Part shown: one piece after another, positions 53,270-64,000 of the stretch | How positions within the stretch are numbered: position 1 is the stretch's first letter | Layout of the letters: every line of letters starts with the position of its first letter | Assembly: GCA_030522415.1 (NCBI GenBank) | Contig: CM060111.1 | Location: 46,643,059 to 46,707,058 of the forward strand | From: Channallabes apus | Lineage: Eukaryota > Chordata > Actinopteri > Siluriformes > Clariidae | Direction: 5' to 3' | Length of the DNA stretch: 64,000 bases | Notes under the pieces: model-generated | What the model saw: the letters and a program-made list of their open reading frames with translations, nothing else | Told to the model about the DNA's origin: nothing | The model's database searches: none | Position numbers and translations under genes: made by a program

Positions 53270-56200
53270 ATGCAGCTGTGTGCTCCGTCACTTTTCTGCA
53301 TGCTGATGGGTTTATTTACCTTTAAAGCAGGTAAGCTGTCAGAAAAAGCTCTCATAATAAGTGACAGTTTTCAATAATCCATTAATTATATACAGTATAT
53401 ATTTATATATATTAATTTGAACAATGCTTTTTTCTCTGTGATGTTCAGTGTGTGTGTTTTCAATGACAGTATTACTCAGTGGTTATAATTAAGGGAAGAA
53501 TGGAAGAACTGCAAAATCATGAAGAAAGTAATGTAATAGACCAGTGATTAGTGTTTTTGTTACTTTTGTTGTTTTTTTGTAAGAAATTAACCACTATTTC
53601 TATCACAAAAGTTAAATACTAGTTAAATACTATTAGGAGCTTCTAGTGACCAGGTGTAGCTCAGTGGTTAAGGCATTGGACTACGGTTCGGAAGATCCCA
53701 GGTTCAAAACCCCACAACCACCAAGTTGCCACTGTTGGGCCCTTGAGCAAGGCCCTTAACCCTCAACTGCTCAGATGTGTAATGAGAGAAAAATGTAAGT
53801 CGCTCTGGATAAGAGCGTCTGCCAAATGCCTAAATGTAAATGTAGTGACCAATGTCACCCAAACTATTCATGGTTCTTCACACAAAACAACTCTTGTAAA
53901 ATCAGATGTACAGTAAAAGTGTTTCATTTCTAATGTTGGTGTGAAACTGGTTACCATCAGTCTGAAGCTAAATGATATTAAAAATACGTCCAGTGTTATT
54001 AACAATATTCAATTCAATTCAATTTTATCTGTATAACGCATTTAACAATTGTCATTGTCTCAAAGCAACTTTACAGAATCAAAAGAATAAAAAGAATCAA
54101 AAGAACAATTGTGGAAGTGTGTACGAGATGTGAATGTGTGTGAATCAGAATGATCAGGGCTGCGTTTCCCAAAAGCATCTTAAGCCTAAGTAGTTCGTAA
54201 AAATGATCGTACGAATGATCTTAATATTACGGTCTGTTTCCCAAAACCATCATAACTTAAGTAGCACTTGAAAAACCTCTAGATCTACGAGTGCTTTGGA
54301 GTAATCGTAAAGCCTTAAGTGCATCGTAAGGAGACAGAATTATCAGGGCATCTGCTGGACAACCGGCAAATTGCACCTTCAGTCATTTTTCATTTATTTT
54401 ATTTGTACGTATATTTTTTAATTAATTTCTATTTTCTACTCATTACACAATTCAATATACTAATTAAAAATAATAAAAGAAATTAATTAAAAATGACATA
54501 ATAAATGTTAGATTGAAAAAAAAGTACACTGTGTTATATGGACTTTTCGAGGGTACAGTACAAATGTATTTAATAGAAAATATTTAATGCGCTTTAAAGA
54601 TGACACAAATAAAGGATGACTTGCTGGCGTGCATGAGTCCATGTTGAACATGTCTTGGTTGAGGAACAAGAAGTCTCATCTCGATTACATTCTCTTCCTC
54701 CACCTCTTCATCTTCCTCCCTGATGTCCAAGGGCATTCTTGCCCTCACTGCAATGTTGTGCAACATACTGTAGCTGTTACTGTTATTACAGCACAGCACT
54801 TTTGTGGCACAAAGAGAGCTCCACTTCCTCTATAATAATATTAATTTCTTATTTTTGAAAAAAGTATTTTCTTTGTTTTTTGATTCCAGCCATTTTTGCT
54901 AATTTCTCCACCCCTAGTATGTGCTTATTTAAAATTTTCTCCTATTAGCAAATGAACGTCAGGTGAAGATAATTATCTTCAAGGCTAAACTTAAAAAAAA
55001 TAAATATACGAGCTTATTTATTTATGTACTATTTATTTTGATGTGAGATAAGCAATTGTTGATAAAGAAATTGATAAATAATTCTACTTAAATAATTAAA
55101 GTTTCATATAAATATCGAAAATTATGCTGTTAGAACTGTTAGAATTTGTTTTATGTGAGATTGGACAGTGTTTTTACAGAACAATATTTCAAGTTAATTT
55201 ATGTTTTTAAACTTGCTCAAGAAGAAATTACAGACCTTTTTATGTTATTCGAGTTATTTATATACATTCACACAAGTAGAAGAAACGGAAATAAAAACCT
55301 AGATGGATTGCTAAAACAGCATGTGCAACAATGACGAGCCATTCTACAGCGTGACATTTCAGCACGTGACCAACAGATATATTTCTAACCCTAACCCTAG
55401 TGACTCCCAAGTAGCACTTAAAGCAGGGCTACGTGCAATTGTGTTAAGTGCATGTTTGGGAAACGCATGTGAAACAATAACGGACGTTCGCAAAATGACT
55501 CATAGAAAATGCTCTTAAGCGCTAAGATCAATCGTTATCGGGAAACCGGGCCCAGATCGTCTCTGATGAACAAGCCGAGGGCGACGGTGCTGAGGGAAAA
55601 ACTCCTTGAGATGGTAATAGGAGAAAACCTTGAGAGGAACCAGACTCAACAGGGAACCCATCCTCATCTATGATGGGTGGACTATGGTGTCATATCAAGT
55701 ATCAGACACCATAGAACAGAGCTTGGCTGTTGTGATGTGTTAGTTAAATAAACATGGCCACTATCAGTTACTACCTAGTTTTAATTTTATATATACAGTG
55801 AAATCTTGGATTATGAGTAACGCGGTTTGCGAGTGTCCACAAGACGAGCAAAGTTTTTGAATAAATTTTGACTTGAAAAAGTTTACCGAGTATCATGTAT
55901 CACGCATGGGCTTCTTGTTTTGACGCCGAGCGTCACGTGATCACAGCTGAGCCAATAGTTTTTCACTCTCTTGTGCCGCGGAATTGTGGGTAATTGTCTC
56001 TCCAGCTGGGTCTTAGTGCTCATCTCTTACTGGTATAATCAACATCCGTGCACGCTTGTACTGTTTATTATAACACTGTGCCCACGTGTGTGTGTAAAAC
56101 ATATTTTATTTTGTGTCTGTATGCGTGTGTACAGCGCATGTGTACTGTTCATTATAACACACGTGTGTGCACGTGTAAAGCGAAAGAAAGTCTCATTAGA

Positions 56201-58272
56201 AGGTTAAAGATCCATTTTCTCTCTCTGTATCAGCCTGCACTGATTTCGTTATGTGTGTGTGTGTGTGTGTGTGTGTGCATCATTGGACACCGTGCCCCTT
56301 CACACACACCCCTCCTTCCCTTGTGTATACACACTCTAACGGACACACTGCCCTGTCGTGATTCTTTTTACAGGTAAAGTGCAAGTTAATTTGTTTTATT
56401 TTTATTTTATATTTTGTATTAATTATTTTTATGTATTCTTTTCTTTTTTTTGGACTGTGGAATGAATATTCACTTTGATTTACAAGTGTTTTGATATACG
56501 AGCCCACTTCTGGAACGAATTATGCTCGCAATTTAAGGTTCCACTGTGTATAAGATTTAAGTTATGATAACAAAACCTATTCTTACAGTTTTCAAAAACC
56601 CAGCATTAATTCATTTTCGCTAATTAAATCACTGAATCCCAGTGAATCACAAAAAAGCTATCTCCTTATTTATTTATGTAATTTGACACAAACTGGCCAC
56701 TGGGGTGGGGTAAACTGACATTTATATTTATTTTGGAACTTGATTAAAATAAAATTTTTTAAAATCAGTTTTTTTTTATCTTATTTTCTAGTAGACTGTT
56801 ACTATGGACAGATGCACATGCAATGCTATTACAATGACAACTTCAGCACCAAGGAATTCATTGTCTCTTGGTACTTTAACAAGGCTGAACATGTGAGATA
56901 CAACAGCACGACAAACACATTCACTGGATACACAGGCTTCGGAGTTAGTAAGGCTGAGGCGCTGAATAAAGACCCCCAGAACAGTCTCTATGGATATTTG
57001 AATACATTCTGCAAAGAGAACAGTGACAGATATGGTTCTAGCTTTCAGAAGACAGGTACGGACATTTCTGAGTTAAATATTAATACACTTATAGTGTAAT
57101 AAGAACTTTACAGACAGTGACAGTTATATCTTACTTACACACATTAGACATTGGAGTGTATTCTATTAATGTTGATCACTTTGTTTCTCAGTGAAGCCCG
57201 AGGTCATAGTGAGGTCACTGCGATCTGAGTCTGGTGTCGTACTAGCCATGCTGATGTGCAGTGCATATGATTATTACCCCAAAGGAGTCAGAGTGTCATG
57301 GCTGAGAGACGGCGAGGTCGTGAGTGAGGGTGTGTCCCACATAGAGGAGCATTCAGATGGAGATTGGTACTATCAGATCCACACTTATCTAGAGTACAGA
57401 CCGAGACCTGGAGAGAACATCTCCTGCATGGTGGAGCACGAGAGCTTAACACAACCTCTCATAAACACCTGGGGTGAGAACCTGGGCCCTGTTCTGTTAA
57501 TATATTCATATAATACAGTATGTGATATTGTTGTTCCTGAGAATGTAGAACATATTCTCAGGAACAAAATACGACTTTTCCCTGTTATTAAATGTGTACC
57601 ATCAAAGGTCTACCTTTCCACCTATACATAATTGGAAATTTTCAACAGTAGTGCCACATGCATGTTCCCAGGTAAAAGATACACTTTTCATTTAAGGTAC
57701 AAAAGTTGTTTCCTTTGTAACCATTCCAGTGACAAGGAAAATATATGTGACCTTTATTTCTGAGAGTGTAAGAACATCAGCCCATTGTAGAAACATCGCT
57801 CTAAATATACTTTTTAGATTAACAAGCGTCAATGAAAATCCAAATAACCCAGTCGTTTTCATGCAAAAGTAACTTGCTACCCAAAGATAAAAAAAATACG
57901 AATATAATAACAGTACTAATAATAATATTAACAAGAATAAATGTCCAGACAAGATAAATAAAATTATTATACAATTTGAGACTTTAGGGATTTGTAACAT
58001 TTAGTCTTCAAACAATGATAAACACACTTAACTAGTGTTTTGTGTGTTTGTTTTTTGGACAGATCCTCCACTTCCTGTAGAAGAGCGAAACAAGCTGATT
58101 ATAGGCATTTTTCTCCTGGTATTCGGAATTGTTTTGCCCGTCGCTGGATTTTTTTATTACATGCTGAGAGCTAAAGGTCAGTGCAGAGAGAATAAACTAA
58201 TCATGTCAGTAGTTCTTCATAACAAAATAGGTCATTTCTTTCTTATAATAACAATAATGCACCATTAATGTA

Positions 58273-58368
<96 letters not shown>

Positions 58369-58573
58369 CTTTTTTAATTTTTAAAATTTTTTTTTAGGAA
58401 ACGCAGAGCCAGCTGCAGCATCTATACGTTTTGGTAATGCAATAAACACAAAACCTTCTCCAATGCTTAAACTAAAGCTAATCTCTACAGCAGACTTGGA
58501 ATTAATATATTTGCTTTTGTCTTTTTCAGTACGCACTCTTTCTGTGGCGAGTTCTGAAGCCTCAAATCCATAA
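53270..58573 (+). CDS. MHC class II beta chain, complete six-exon gene
   Basis: The beta subunit of the class II peptide-presenting heterodimer. Exons: 53270-53330 (signal peptide MQLCAPSLFCMLMGLFTFKA), 56792-57055 (beta-1), 57192-57473 (beta-2 Ig), 58063-58176 (connecting peptide and TM), 58398-58433 and 58530-58573 (tail, stop at 58571). All introns are GT-AG and phase 1; the total is 801 nt, 266 residues. Beta-1 has FNKAEHVRYNSTTNTFTGYT with the NST sequon and a disulfide Cys pair (MQCYY, TFCKEN). Beta-2 has AMLMCSAYDYYPKGVRVSWL and ISCMVEHESL. The TM segment is LIIGIFLLVFGIVLPVAGFF. The exon-2 product is about two residues shorter than usual in its helix, and positions equal to human W61 and H81 are Leu and Glu; N82 is kept. 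This suggests a non-classical molecule. Intron 1 is 3.46 kb and full of repeats. Confidence 0.95.
53653..53842 (+). mobile_element. SINE-2 (tRNA-derived) in MHC beta intron 1
   Basis: The head has an A box (tagctcagtggttaagg) and a B box (ggttcaaaacc), then a body (gggcccttgagcaaggccct) and the LINE-C-like tail (gtaagtcgctctggataaga). Flanks tagtgacca at 53644-53652 and 53843-53851 form a 9-bp target duplication. Confidence 0.93.
54160..55553 (-). mobile_element. Harbinger-like element with GGGCCC-type ends
   Basis: Left end gggctgcgtttcccaaaagc and reversed right end gggcccggtttcccgataac are inverted repeats. It interrupts a LINE-A 3' end. A second internal start motif (ggtctgtttcccaaaaccat) at 54231 suggests an end duplication. 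The element is much decayed. No clear target duplication beyond one or two bases. Confidence 0.65.
54584..54799 (-). pseudogene. Harbinger transposase C-terminal remnant
   Basis: The minus strand gives SMLHNIAVRARMPLDIREED followed by an acidic run, which corresponds to the C-terminal CAVLHNIA-type block of HARBI1-like proteins. The catalytic region is not recognisable in the rest of the element. Confidence 0.6.
55794..56551. mobile_element. MITE with TA-flanked CAGTG inverted ends
   Basis: Left end tacagtgaaatcttggatta and reversed right end tacacagtggaaccttaaat are imperfect inverted repeats, continuing with gagtaacgcg against gagcataat. The ends and TA flanks fit a Tc1/mariner-type non-autonomous element. 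An inner GT tract is at 56250-56277, and an internal near-repeat (tgtactgttcattataacac) appears twice around 56060 and 56140. It lies in MHC beta intron 1. Confidence 0.65.
58273..58368. repeat. (TATC)n(TGTC)n microsatellite in MHC beta intron 4
   Basis: A compound tetranucleotide array of roughly 95 bp in the intron after the transmembrane exon, likely to be highly polymorphic. Confidence 0.95.
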
Positions 58574-58721
58574 CATGCTGCTGTGTTTTTCCCTGGCCAT
58601 TTTATATATATTTAAAATTACTTAAATAAGTTTTTAAAATTAATTTATATATAGCATCTCTATATCAAAACTTGATTTCCATGTAAAAGGGTTATGTTTC
58701 TAACAATGTTCTTCGTATACG

Positions 58722-59330
58722 GTACCAGTCAAAAGGTTGGACACACCTTCTAATTTAATGTCTTTTGTTTAATGATTTATTTTTTCACATTCTGGAATAA
58801 CACTGGATTTTTTCAAAACTATAAAACACAACATATGACATTAGATAATTAAGTAACTACACCAGTCAACTGTTATTTTAAGACATGAACATCAGCTGTT
58901 CTGGAATAATTCTTGCCAGAACAGTATTGTCAAGTAGCTAGGGGCCAGGGGTAGCCAGGGGTAGCTCAGTGGTTAAGGCATTGGACTACGGTTCGGAAGA
59001 TCCCAGGTTCAAACCCCACAACCACCAAGTTGCCTCTGTTGGGCCCTTGAGCAAGGCCCTTAACCCTCAACTGCTCAGATGTGTAATGAGATAAAAAAAA
59101 TGTAAGTCGCTCTGGATAAGAGCGTCTACCAAATGCCTAAATGTAAATGTAAATGTCAAGTGCATATGTGAAACCCATCAAGCACCATGATGAAACTGGT
59201 ACTCATGAAGACCTTCAAGCAAGAAATTAGCTCACATGAATGGCAGCATGAGTTGCACAGCTGCTTATGAAAGAAAGTAAATGGGAAGATATTGTCTGTA
59301 ACAATCACTGCTCCGGATTGGCCGTTGTCC
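58722..59330 (+). mobile_element. Tc1-like element remnant, invaded by SINE-2
   Basis: The sequence tacggtaccagtcaaaaggt followed by tggacacacctt is the left inverted repeat typical of fish Tc1 elements. After the SINE the Tc1 body resumes (aaacccatcaagcaccatga; tcatgaagacc) without a recognisable right end. No intact transposase is present. Confidence 0.7.
58936..59153 (+). mobile_element. SINE-2 inserted in a Tc1-like remnant
   Basis: A second copy of the SINE at 53653, with A box, B box (ggttcaaaccc) and LINE-C-type tail ending (taaatg)n. The head has a short duplication (ccaggggtagccaggggtag). Flanks tgtcaagt at 58928-58935 and 59154-59161 form an 8-bp target duplication. Confidence 0.92.
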
Positions 59331-59638
59331 ATGTATTGTGTATATTTCTGCTTTCCTTTTTTCTTTCATCACTTATATTTTTTGCTGAGTGTTTGTTTTG
59401 TTTTAAATGAGTATATCTCACAAACTAATTGATTTAGATGGATAAATCTTTTCATGTTTTAAAGAATTTTTAAAGAAAGTAAAAAAATATATGTAGAATA
59501 TGTATATTATTGAAGGTAAGGTATAAGGATTGCAATGATGTACAAAATATGAAAATGCTCCAAAAACTGACACTACTGCATGTAAAAATACAAGATACAC
59601 TCTGGCGAATCTCTTCTATGGGAGGTCTTACAGTTTTT
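59331..59638. other. Gene-free interval
   Basis: AT-rich sequence between the Tc1 remnant and the IS630-type transposon; nothing was recognised. Confidence 0.6.
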
Positions 59639-59640
59639 CT

Positions 59641-62600
59641 CCATTGGTTTGGCTCATTTCTTGGAACAGAAATTACATTCTCAAAACAACATGGACAAAC
59701 CTCCAAACCACTTGACAATTGTTCACAACAGAATGTCATTTCTCATTGGTTTTATCAAATTGCAAATGCTTTAGTACATGTCTCAAGTGACTCTGTGCTT
59801 TTTTTCAAATGATTATGTACAAGTAGCTACAGTTAGCACAATGAGCCCACATTTAGCGCATTTTCCAAATAAATAGATCTTGCTGATCTAAACTGATTAG
59901 TTGATTTTTCAGTGAAATGGTTACTCTCTCCAAAACATAGCATGGTTTCATTGTGTAAGTCATCATATGCACAATTGTCTGTTCAACTGTCAAAAGTAGT
60001 CAAGGATATAATACCATGAAAGAATTTCTTGGAACATTTGATAAATTTATGACAGTAATTGACAATCAATCAGGTGAAATTAGAACTAACGAAGCAGTTT
60101 CCCACATCTCAGATGACCAATCAAACAGTTTGTTAAGTTACCTGACAGGTGTTGTCTATGATTATGACTGCTGCCAAAAGTATATAGACAGAGCTTGGCC
60201 CGGGGCCAGTTTCATTTGCAGTGTGAACATGGAAGCACCTCGCCAAGTACAACAGCAACTTCCTGCTCGAGGAAGAGGAGGAAGAGGAAGAGGAGGAGTG
60301 AGAATGCGTGGAGGAATAGGGGGAAGAGGCCGAGGAGCACGGAGGCACCATGATGTCCCAGATGAAATCCGGGCCACCCTTATTGACCACGTTATAAACC
60401 ATCACCTCACAATGGCAGAGGCAGGTCGCCGAGTGCAGCCTAATGTGCCTCGGTCTACAGTCTCCTCCATCATCTAAACCTTTCTCAGGGAAAACAGGTA
60501 CAGAACTATTCTATTGAACTATTCAGTGTTGGTGTGTGTATAGGCCTAGAGTACTGTAATATCTTCATGTGATGTTATATGATACTATAAAAATGACAAA
60601 GAAAAAAAATGGAGAAAATACTGTGAATCGTATTCCAGTCACTGTGCAGTGTATCACACTTTTAGTACCATAAAACAGCAGTACAATTACATTGGTAACT
60701 CATTTTGTAACACATTTACAGTGTTGACCTTTGAGCTGTATGTCTAGGATTGGACGACAGCCTCAAGTGGGTGGCAGAAGAAAACTTCTAAATGAACAAC
60801 AAGAACGAGAAATATGCAACATGGTCATTGCAAATAATGCCATCACACTGAGACAGATTCGTAACGCAATCCTTCTAGACAATGTAATGTTCCACAATAT
60901 AAACTCTATCAGCATCTCCACAATAGACCGGGTATTGAAGAAACATCAGATGACCATGAAACAGATTTACAGGGTACCATTTGAGAGAAACTCTGACAGA
61001 GTGAAAGAGTTGCGGTACCAGTATGTGCATGTAAGTCAACTACTGGTTGTCTATCATTGTAACACTATTACAGTAAGACATGGTTATCACTTTTTTTTGT
61101 TTTGCTTTATCCTTTTTACCTTCAGAATCCAGCTTTGTGTGACTAGAGCATTTTGCCTAGAAATTGTCTTCAGTTTTTCACTCCCTCTTTTTACAGTACT
61201 TTAGATCCTCCCTGTAGTATCTGTCTTTACTTGACTGATTAGATTTATTTTTATTCTATTGTAGAGAATAATGGCATTAGAAGGAAACGAAACCCCTCAC
61301 ATCCTAGTGTTCGTTGATGAAGCTGGCTTCAACCTGGCCAAAGGTCGAAGGCGTGGCCGTAACATCATTGGCCACCGAGCCACTGTGGATGTCCCAGGCC
61401 GGAAAGCAGGAAATATAACAATGTGTGCCGCTATATCAGAAAGAGGTGTGGCCACACACATTCCCAGTTTAGGGCCCTACAATACACAAAAGCTCCTCAA
61501 TTTTTTGGACCACCTTTATACTGATCTGATCCCGGAAAATGAGAGAGGTGAAGAAGGACCTCAGCTACCACATTATGTCATTGTGTGGGATAATGTGAAT
61601 TTCCACCGTGGCCCACGCATCAGAACCTGGTTCACCACCCATCCCAGGATGCTAATGGAGTTTCTTCCACCTTACTCTCCTTTCCTAAATCCAATTGAGG
61701 AGTTTTTTTCAGCTTGGAGGTGGAGGGTGTATGAGCATCAGGCTCAAGACCAGAGCGCCCGGCTGCATGCAATGGATGCTGCATGTGAGGACATCACAGG
61801 GGATCAATGTAGGGGATGGTTGAGACATTCACGCCGTTTCTTCCCTCGCTGCATCGCAAGAGAAAATATCCGTTGCGATGTGGATGAGAATTTATGGCCT
61901 AACAGAGAGCAGCGCGTCGATGGCCAGGAGGATGAGGATGGTGGCCAGGAAAGAGAGGGTGACAATGGCGACCACTGAAAATATTACTGTACTATAGTTC
62001 TGAAACTTTATTTACAATATGGTAGGCTAGAGTTTTTTTTTGTTTGTTTTGTTTTAAGTTTGTGTTTATAACTGTTCACATTTACAGAATCCTATATATG
62101 TTTTCTTTTCACAGTATGTTCTCTAATGTTAACATTTCTTTGTACGAATAAAAATGTTTACAGTTTCCTTGAGTACGAGTTTATTTTATTGGAGTTTATT
62201 GGAGGCTGCTTTTACTGTAAAATCTTTTAGTTTTATTCATAGTTGTATTCTGTTGCTAGACCTGTGCCTCAGTGACAAAACGTCTAAGCATTTTGACTTG
62301 CAGTGCTTAAACAATGCCAAAGGTATAATGCATTTTGGAGGTATTGACTATTTATATGAGAAGGATATTTCGTTTTGACACATGGATAAACTGTTTTGGG
62401 AGAGATATGAGCTTTTGCAGGGGATCCATGGTGTTGTGCTGAACCATCTAGGTTATTTTGACAAAAGCACTAAATGAATGCACATGTGCCAAGGCAATTG
62501 AGAAGGATCTGTGCTATTTTGACTGTACTGACCTTTTATATGGGAAAGGAATCTGCTTTTGAAGCATGGATGAAGTGTTTGGGGAAAGATATTTGATTTT

Positions 62601-62718
62601 GCTAGTGAGCTATAATGTTGTTGTGCAGAACTGTAAGACTGTTTGGCCAAATGACCTTATGGTTTTAAGAATGTCATCTCGGTTTCAAGAAATGAGCCAA
62701 ACCAATCGAGAAAAACTG
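59641..62718 (+). mobile_element. Complete IS630/Tc1-mariner-type transposon with an intron-containing transposase
   Basis: The left end cagtttttctccattggttt and reversed right end cagtttttctcgattggttt are inverted repeats; the match runs about 37 bp with two or three differences, and weaker similarity continues past 55 bp (gaaattacattctcaaaac against gagatgacattcttaaaac). TA lies on both sides (59639-59640, 62719-62720). Length is 3078 bp. The inside holds a three-exon transposase gene, so this is an autonomous-type copy. It is unlike the compact Tc1 elements elsewhere in the window. Confidence 0.92.
60229..61978 (+). pseudogene. IS630-type DD35E transposase, three exons, one early stop
   Basis: Exons 60229-60497, 60748-61030 and 61265-61978, joined by GT-AG introns that keep frame. 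Exon 1 starts MEAPRQVQQQLPARG, has an RGG-rich stretch, and then a helix-turn-helix (ATLIDHVINHHLTMAEAGRR). Exon 2 has a second helix-turn-helix (ITLRQIRNAIL; STIDRVLKKHQM). Exon 3 has the DDE catalytic domain: Asp in VFVDEAGFNL, Asp in IVWDNVNFHRG, Glu in YSPFLNPIEEFF, with 35 residues between the second Asp and the first Glu. The tail is acidic (DGQEDEDGGQEREGDNGD). A TAA at 60475-60477 in exon 1, probably replacing an Arg codon, is the only lesion seen; the joined product would be about 420 residues. An ATG upstream at 60016 is in frame but less likely. Confidence 0.85.
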
Positions 62719-62745
62719 TAATCAAACATGATACAGTATTTCGTC

Positions 62746-62932
62746 AATATTCATTCATTCATTTTCTGTACCGCTTTATCCTTATATACAGGGTCGCGGG
62801 GGCCTGGAGCCTATCCCAGGAAACTTAGGGCACACGGTGGGGTACACCCTGGACAGGGTGCCAATCCATCGCAGGGCACACACACATACTCACATACACA
62901 CACTCATTCACACACTACGGGTAATTTGGAAT
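62746..62932 (-). mobile_element. SINE-1, 3' part
   Basis: The tail half of SINE-1 on the minus strand (attcattttctgtaccgctt to cacactacgggtaatttgga). The tRNA-like head is absent. Confidence 0.88.
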
Positions 62933-63036
62933 GTCCGTCAGTATTTTATGTTGTTTATTTATTTATTTTTTTTGCACTAAGTAATTCCAAAATACAAGAA
63001 TTTACACCATCCACTGATACAGATACAATAGTAATG

Positions 63037-63190
63037 CTAATCTACTCGGTCTTCTCCATTTGTCCACAGGTTCTCATCCACATCACATCTTCTGTCATCT
63101 AGGGCAATACACCTAGAAAAAGAATCTTCTGGCATGCCTGATCCATCCCTGGCAGTCTTCTGCTGATATGTTAAGGCATCCAGCATTCAG
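63037..63190 (-). pseudogene. Second IS630-type transposase, C-terminal remnant
   Basis: The minus strand reads RCIALDDRRCDVDENLWTNG then EDRVD and a stop, matching the C-terminus of the transposase at 61265-61978 (RCIARENIRCDVDENLWPNR). A frameshift separates it from an upstream stretch with RRLPG. The rest of this copy is missing or unrecognisable, so the family has more than one member in the window. Confidence 0.75.
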
Positions 63191-64000
63191 TGCAAAAACA
63201 ATTACACAAAAGTTTATTTTTTTTCCAATTGCTAACACACAGTTTTTCAAACTAGTTTGGTTTTATCAAAATACTTAACACAATTCACAAAATCACACAC
63301 CCAAACTGCAAAATACCTCATATATCCTGCAAAATGAAGCACTGCAAACGAAACTACACATAGCATTATCAAAATCAAACTATACTGTCCTCACAATGCG
63401 TTACTGTGCAAAGCTAGACAGCAAGCTAACATGAGAGATGAAACTCCAATAAGTCTTCAAGGCATAACTTTTCTTGTATTTTATTAAAATTTCCTTTTCT
63501 CTTTTTTGTAATGTAAAACTGAAAATACACAACAAACAGACATCAATATAAGCATAACAAGCTAAACACAACATAAACTACTGCCAGGTAAATTGTTCAT
63601 GTCTATAGCAAAAATGACACTTTCTTAACATGAAAATAACAACTTTCAGTCATTTACAGACAAATACAGTAGTGTCCCAGGAACAGCGTAAAAAGAAAAC
63701 TTAGATGCACCATCTATCCAGCCATGTGCTCTTATAACTGCTTGCTTTTTAACTAAACAAAATGGCTGAACAGCGTCTAGAGGGCATTTTTCCTAAAACA
63801 ATTACTTCAGGATGAAAGTCTTTTGCATGAAATGGCACACACTTCATTCATATTACCAGATTTTTGCCTAACCAACTACACACTGTTGGGCATAATGTAA
63901 AGCACCCCATCTTTAATGTGCTTTGCCATAATACTAAAATATGTATCAGATTGTTCATATGCACAGAAATGTCAGTGCAACATATGTAGAGCAGATGTAC
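63191..64000. other. Gene-free right edge
   Basis: AT-rich sequence with no coding signal. It could include the upstream non-coding part of the relic IS630-type element, but I see no inverted end. Confidence 0.55.

Larger units (their letters stand above)
54008..55680 (-). mobile_element. LINE-A 3' end in MHC beta intron 1, split by a DNA transposon
   Basis: The (attca)n tail and reversed 3' UTR start at 54008 (ataacgcatttaacaattgt), break at about 54159, and resume at 55554 with tgatgaacaagccgagggcg and cagactcaacagggaaccca. The rest is 5'-truncated. Confidence 0.85.

Noticed and set aside
57385..57567. A minus-strand frame opposite the beta-2 exon
   Set aside because: It is a shadow of the conserved Ig exon on the other strand.

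Overview
The window is vertebrate, almost certainly teleost fish, DNA. The evidence is an ORAI1 exon, a complete MHC class II alpha gene and a complete MHC class II beta gene with fish-style exon layouts, many Tc1-like elements, tRNA-derived SINEs of the type common in fish, fish L2/CR1-type LINEs, chromodomain Ty3 (chromovirus) LTR elements, and very abundant CA/GT microsatellites. The species cannot be named from the sequence; an ostariophysan fish such as a catfish is possible, but that is a guess.

Layout: 1-1.35 kb is a 10/20-bp satellite. A Tc1-like element (1.8-2.7 kb) and a hAT-like element (3.1-3.95 kb) lie upstream of the second coding exon of orai1 (4.85-5.45 kb, + strand; the first exon is not in the window). 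From 5.5 to 10.7 kb are the presumed orai1 3' UTR, a SINE, a 22-bp minisatellite, a diverged local duplication and a candidate CTCF site. A four-exon MHC class II alpha gene occupies 10.74-12.70 kb on the minus strand.

From 13 to 53 kb the window is almost solid mobile DNA. It holds two SINE-1 copies and LINE 3' ends (13-15.7 kb); a near-intact L2/CR1-type LINE with an esterase-like ORF1, invaded by another LINE (15.7-21.7 kb); and a second-family LINE (21.7-24.8 kb) split by a young, apparently intact chromovirus with matching 557-bp LTRs (24.8-30.2 kb). A decayed second chromovirus follows (30.8-35.9 kb), then LINE debris. A PIF/Harbinger transposon (about 38.6-51.5 kb) has its HARBI1-like transposase exons scattered by a LINE, a Harbinger-like element with a MITE inside it, and a SINE that itself carries a LINE.

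A six-exon MHC class II beta gene lies at 53.27-58.57 kb on the plus strand, behind an X/Y-box promoter motif; its 3.5-kb first intron is full of repeats. At 59.64-62.72 kb is a complete TIR transposon with TA target duplications and an intron-containing IS630/Tc1-mariner-type (DD35E) transposase. A second copy's C-terminus is relic at 63.0-63.2 kb.

How it fits together: the two class II genes are divergently oriented and would encode the two chains of one antigen-presenting heterodimer, but they are separated by about 40 kb of nested insertions. The beta chain lacks two of the usual peptide-backbone-contact residues, and the alpha chain has unusual residues in the same groove, so the pair may be non-classical. 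Most other coding sequence is transposon-derived, and the nesting gives a readable order of insertion events. All homology calls are from recognition of motifs, not database searches.
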